Positions 61,700-64,000 of a stretch of 64,000 nucleotides of DNA are shown in pieces (within the stretch, counting starts at the first letter, position 1; every line of letters begins with the position of its first letter). Location: contig NZ_FXWK01000001.1 in NCBI RefSeq assembly GCF_900177655.1, positions 1,302,001 to 1,366,000 of the forward strand, in the 5' to 3' direction. The stretch comes from Devosia lucknowensis. Lineage in GTDB: Bacteria > Pseudomonadota > Alphaproteobacteria > Rhizobiales > Devosiaceae. A program made the translations under genes and the position numbers. The notes beneath the pieces are model-generated. The model had not been told where the DNA came from. It did not search any database and saw only the letters and a program-made list of their open reading frames with translations.

Positions 61700-62305
61700 T
61701 TAGCGCGCCTCGGTAGCAGTGAACGAGAGTGTGCCTCGCCCCGTTCGAATGTCGGCCGATGTCGACAAGGAGCCTGGATCAACGGTCATGAGGCACCACG
61801 GCCTCTCGATGATGACATCCTGACCAGTCACAGTGCCGGGCCAAAGATGCGGCGACACAGTGAAATATGGCGTTGGATTGCCGGCAGCCTGTTCGGCTGC
61901 GCGGTAGAGGCCATTGCCGATGCGAAGCATGTCGCCAACCGACAACTGAATGCCGACCAGATCGGCGATCCGCACGGTCTTGTCATCGTTGCCGATGCTG
62001 TGCAGCTCGCCGGTTGGCAGGCTGGAACTCCCAGGATGCATGATGGGCCGGCATCGGCTGGACTGCCAAGCCACGAACGTCATCTGACTGACCATGGCCT
62101 GCTCAATGCGAGCGCGCCACTGATCTAGTGCGTTTGCCGACAACGTCTTGGTCGACCACGAACCGTGCCAGAGGGGCGTGCCGAAGTCCTTGACTCGGGT
62201 GCGGCCAGAGGCGTGGCGGGATTGCTCCTGCCGCGCCATCAGCTCGAACGGCTGGGACCAGCCTGGGAAGCCCGTCAGTAGGTCGAGCGGTTCGGTCAGC
62301 GCCAT
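61700..62305 (-). CDS. Phage tail protein
   Basis: A 201-residue protein: MALTEPLDLLTGFPGWSQPF, a Trp-rich middle (TPLWHGSWSTKTLSANALDQ) and beta-rich end (IRTGRGTLSFTATEA). Probably a distal-tail component by position right behind the tape measure gene, which it overlaps by 10 bases. Confidence 0.7.
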   Translation of the reverse strand: MALTEPLDLLTGFPGWSQPFELMARQEQSRHASGRTRVKDFGTPLWHGSWSTKTLSANALDQWRARIEQAMVSQMTFVAWQSSRCRPIMHPGSSSLPTGELHSIGNDDKTVRIADLVGIQLSVGDMLRIGNGLYRAAEQAAGNPTPYFTVSPHLWPGTVTGQDVIIERPWCLMTVDPGSLSTSADIRTGRGTLSFTATEAR

Positions 62306-64000
62306 TTTGATCCCTGCGCACGAACGATGTTCTTCACCTGCCCCGGCAACTCTGCCTGCAGAGCGGTAAGCCTCTGCTCGACGCGCGTTAGTCCTGCAGC
62401 GTCTGCGCCAGTGGCGTCGATGCTGATTGAAATCGGCACCGACACGGAACCGCCGTCGCTATTCGCAACCGGCATTGCAGGCATGACCAGCCCTCGTCGC
62501 ATCGCCTCGACCGCCGCTACACCGCCCGATCGGGCAATGTCCGTTTGGGACCAGACGACTTCGCCCTTATGCACGACACCGGCCGGCTGATATTTTCCGC
62601 CCGGGCCTGTGTAGCCCCCGTTCGCAAAGCCGAACATCTGGCCAAACAAGCCCCGACCAGGGGTCGATCCGCCTCCGAAAAGGCCGTTGAACCCCATAGT
62701 CAGCAACTGCGACCCGATGTTTTTCAAAACATCGGCAAAGATGTCGCCGGCGTCCTTCCCTTCAACGAAACCGTCGACGATTGTTTCGAGAGCAGAGCGG
62801 GCAGCATCCTTGATTTCGTTAAATTGGGCGACTGTGGCTTTCTGGGCCTCAGCGAGACGGGCGGCGTCAGACGTGGCCGTGGCGTAAGCCTCAGCGAGAC
62901 TAACGAGTTCCTCTCTCTGGGCTGGTCCAAGTTCGAGACCTGCGCGTCTTGCCGCGTTTTCCAGATCCTGGATCGCCTTCAATCGTTCCTTGGCGTAGCC
63001 GTAGTCGTTCAGCAGCGGGTTGAGCGATGAAACCAGCGCCGTTTCCTGCTTTAGGAACTCGAGCCGCTGACGCATGTCAGCGACATTGTCGCCGTAACGC
63101 TCCGTTGGCGATTTGCCCCCGCCTCCGCTCGACGGAGGGGTGATTGGCCCTCCGGGAGCACCGTCGGATGTCAGATCGGCACCGAACGTGCGCCGGATCT
63201 GACGCATGGAGGGCATCTGCCCAAGATCGGTTGTCGTGGTTGCAATCGCGGCGCGGGCTCCGGTGGCAGCCTCGCGGAGGTGCAGGAACCAATTGATCAG
63301 GCCGGAGACTTCGCCAATCACAATGTTAAACTTCGGATCGACCTCGCCCAGCTCCTGAATAGCCTCGCGAGCAAGATCGGCGGACCCGCCCCCCTCGATC
63401 AACTGAGCGATGAGATCCTGAAAAGCCGCCTCAACTTCCGGCGAGAAGACACCTTTCGATTTCTCCGCAAAATCGCGAAGGCGACCCGCCGCAGCAGCCA
63501 GCGTCCCGTCGGTTTCGATCGCGGCGTCGTTTACGTCCCGCAAGCCGGTGACGATATCTCCAAGGGTGACTTCAGTCTTGCTGTTCGAAATGTAGTCCAG
63601 GATCTTGGCAATGTACTCAAGCTCGCGGGCGCCATCCCGTATGGTGCGAGCCAGTTCATCGCCCAGGCCACGGAAGACCCGATCGAACCACTCCTGATCA
63701 GGGGCATCGCTTATGGCGTCTGAAACGGCAATGATGGCTTCGGCCAGGGCTGAGCTCGACCCAACAGCGGCGTCTGCTTCGCCAACAAACTGTGTGACGG
63801 CATCGCGGAGCAGCACGAAACCGTCCGAGACCGTCGCCGGCATGGAGTCCGCTTCGAGCCGCAGTTTTTCGAGCTGACTGGTGACGCCGAACATTTCGGT
63901 CGTCGTGATCTTGCCCTGCTCGCCGAGCTTGCGAAGCTCGTTGACTGAAACGCCCATGCTGTCGGCGAGAGCCTTGGAAAGTCGGCCGCCGGACTGGATG
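62296..64000 (-). CDS. Phage tail tape measure protein (partial, N-terminus outside window)
   Basis: The C-terminal part, about 568 residues. The segment GGRLSKALADSMGVSVNELR plus KLGEQGKITT at the right edge is the conserved tape-measure motif, followed by long helical stretches, a Gly/Ser linker (PITPPSSGGGGKSPTERYGD) and a C-terminal Gly-rich membrane-active region (NGLFGGGSTPGRGLFGQMFG). It sets tail length; the frame runs past the window end, so the true start is not visible. Confidence 0.88.
   Translation of the reverse strand, partial: IQSGGRLSKALADSMGVSVNELRKLGEQGKITTTEMFGVTSQLEKLRLEADSMPATVSDGFVLLRDAVTQFVGEADAAVGSSSALAEAIIAVSDAISDAPDQEWFDRVFRGLGDELARTIRDGARELEYIAKILDYISNSKTEVTLGDIVTGLRDVNDAAIETDGTLAAAAGRLRDFAEKSKGVFSPEVEAAFQDLIAQLIEGGGSADLAREAIQELGEVDPKFNIVIGEVSGLINWFLHLREAATGARAAIATTTTDLGQMPSMRQIRRTFGADLTSDGAPGGPITPPSSGGGGKSPTERYGDNVADMRQRLEFLKQETALVSSLNPLLNDYGYAKERLKAIQDLENAARRAGLELGPAQREELVSLAEAYATATSDAARLAEAQKATVAQFNEIKDAARSALETIVDGFVEGKDAGDIFADVLKNIGSQLLTMGFNGLFGGGSTPGRGLFGQMFGFANGGYTGPGGKYQPAGVVHKGEVVWSQTDIARSGGVAAVEAMRRGLVMPAMPVANSDGGSVSVPISISIDATGADAAGLTRVEQRLTALQAELPGQVKNIVRAQGSKWR

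Larger units (their letters stand above)
51432..64000 (-). mobile_element. Prophage late region (tail and lysis modules), right end outside window
   Basis: A run of minus-strand genes with phage-type order: tape measure, two small tail proteins, an acetyltransferase, tail-tip protein, three structural proteins, a small protein, an endolysin and three membrane lysis proteins. Several genes overlap by 1-4 bases. Head, packaging, integration and control genes are absent from the window, so neither attachment site can be placed. Long non-contractile (siphovirus-like) tail inferred from the tape measure and tail-tip genes without contractile sheath. Confidence 0.85.

Overview
This window comes from a GC-rich alphaproteobacterial chromosome, most likely a Hyphomicrobiales member of the Devosia type. 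The reasons are the alphaproteobacterial order tuf-rpsJ in the ribosomal cluster, zinc-free S14, a GTG-started 172-residue L10, CTTGAC/CTANNN-like promoters, a complete YtfQRT-YjfF importer, Ku/SRAP genes and a DUF6894-type small protein. Genus is an inference; domain and class are well supported.

Positions 1-14815 (minus strand) hold the fused str, S10 and spc operons: rpsL-rpsG-fusA-tuf, rpsJ-rplCDWB-rpsS-rplV-rpsC-rplP-rpmC-rpsQ, then rplNXE-rpsNH-rplFR-rpsE-rpmD-rplO and a secY cut by the window edge. Perfect GC-rich hairpins lie between tuf and rpsJ and between rplO and secY. A promoter-like site about 300 bases before rpsL may drive the cluster. S12 carries Arg at the position where Lys gives streptomycin sensitivity. 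Positions 15343-17368 are two plus-strand redox genes: an aldo/keto reductase and a two-Rossmann flavoprotein.

Positions 17508-29651 (minus) are the second large expression cluster: secE-nusG-rplK-rplA-rplJ-rplL-rpoB-rpoC, with a promoter before secE, a structured L10 leader, an attenuator-like hairpin between rplL and rpoB and an intrinsic terminator after rpoC. The expected neighbour tRNA-Trp is 1.6 kb away, separated by a small hypothetical gene, a family-25 glycosyltransferase and what looks like an unannotated multi-hairpin small RNA with anti-Shine-Dalgarno motifs.

Positions 31820-40753 are metabolic: ytfQRT-yjfF (galactofuranose-type ABC importer) with a FadR-type regulator, then pcaIJF (last steps of the beta-ketoadipate pathway) divergent from a PcaR-type IclR regulator across a perfect 14-bp inverted repeat. 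tRNA-Gly(TCC) and tRNA-Tyr(GTA) follow.

Downstream of tRNA-Tyr (41200-51420) lies accessory DNA: a decayed ParB-like fragment and strong palindromes, an AlpA-like DNA-binding protein, an overlapping trio of exported proteins ending in a secreted nuclease, two convergent Ku genes plus an SRAP gene (DNA end-joining and abasic-site repair), small zinc-ribbon proteins and two LuxR-fold regulators, one with a receiver domain that has lost its phosphorylation residues. From 51432 to the right edge is the late part of a siphovirus-like prophage in minus orientation: tape measure, tail tip, fibre, endolysin and holin-like genes. Two or three plus-strand genes are inserted as a reverse cassette. No integrase, capsid or terminase gene is inside the window, so the prophage limits are unknown.
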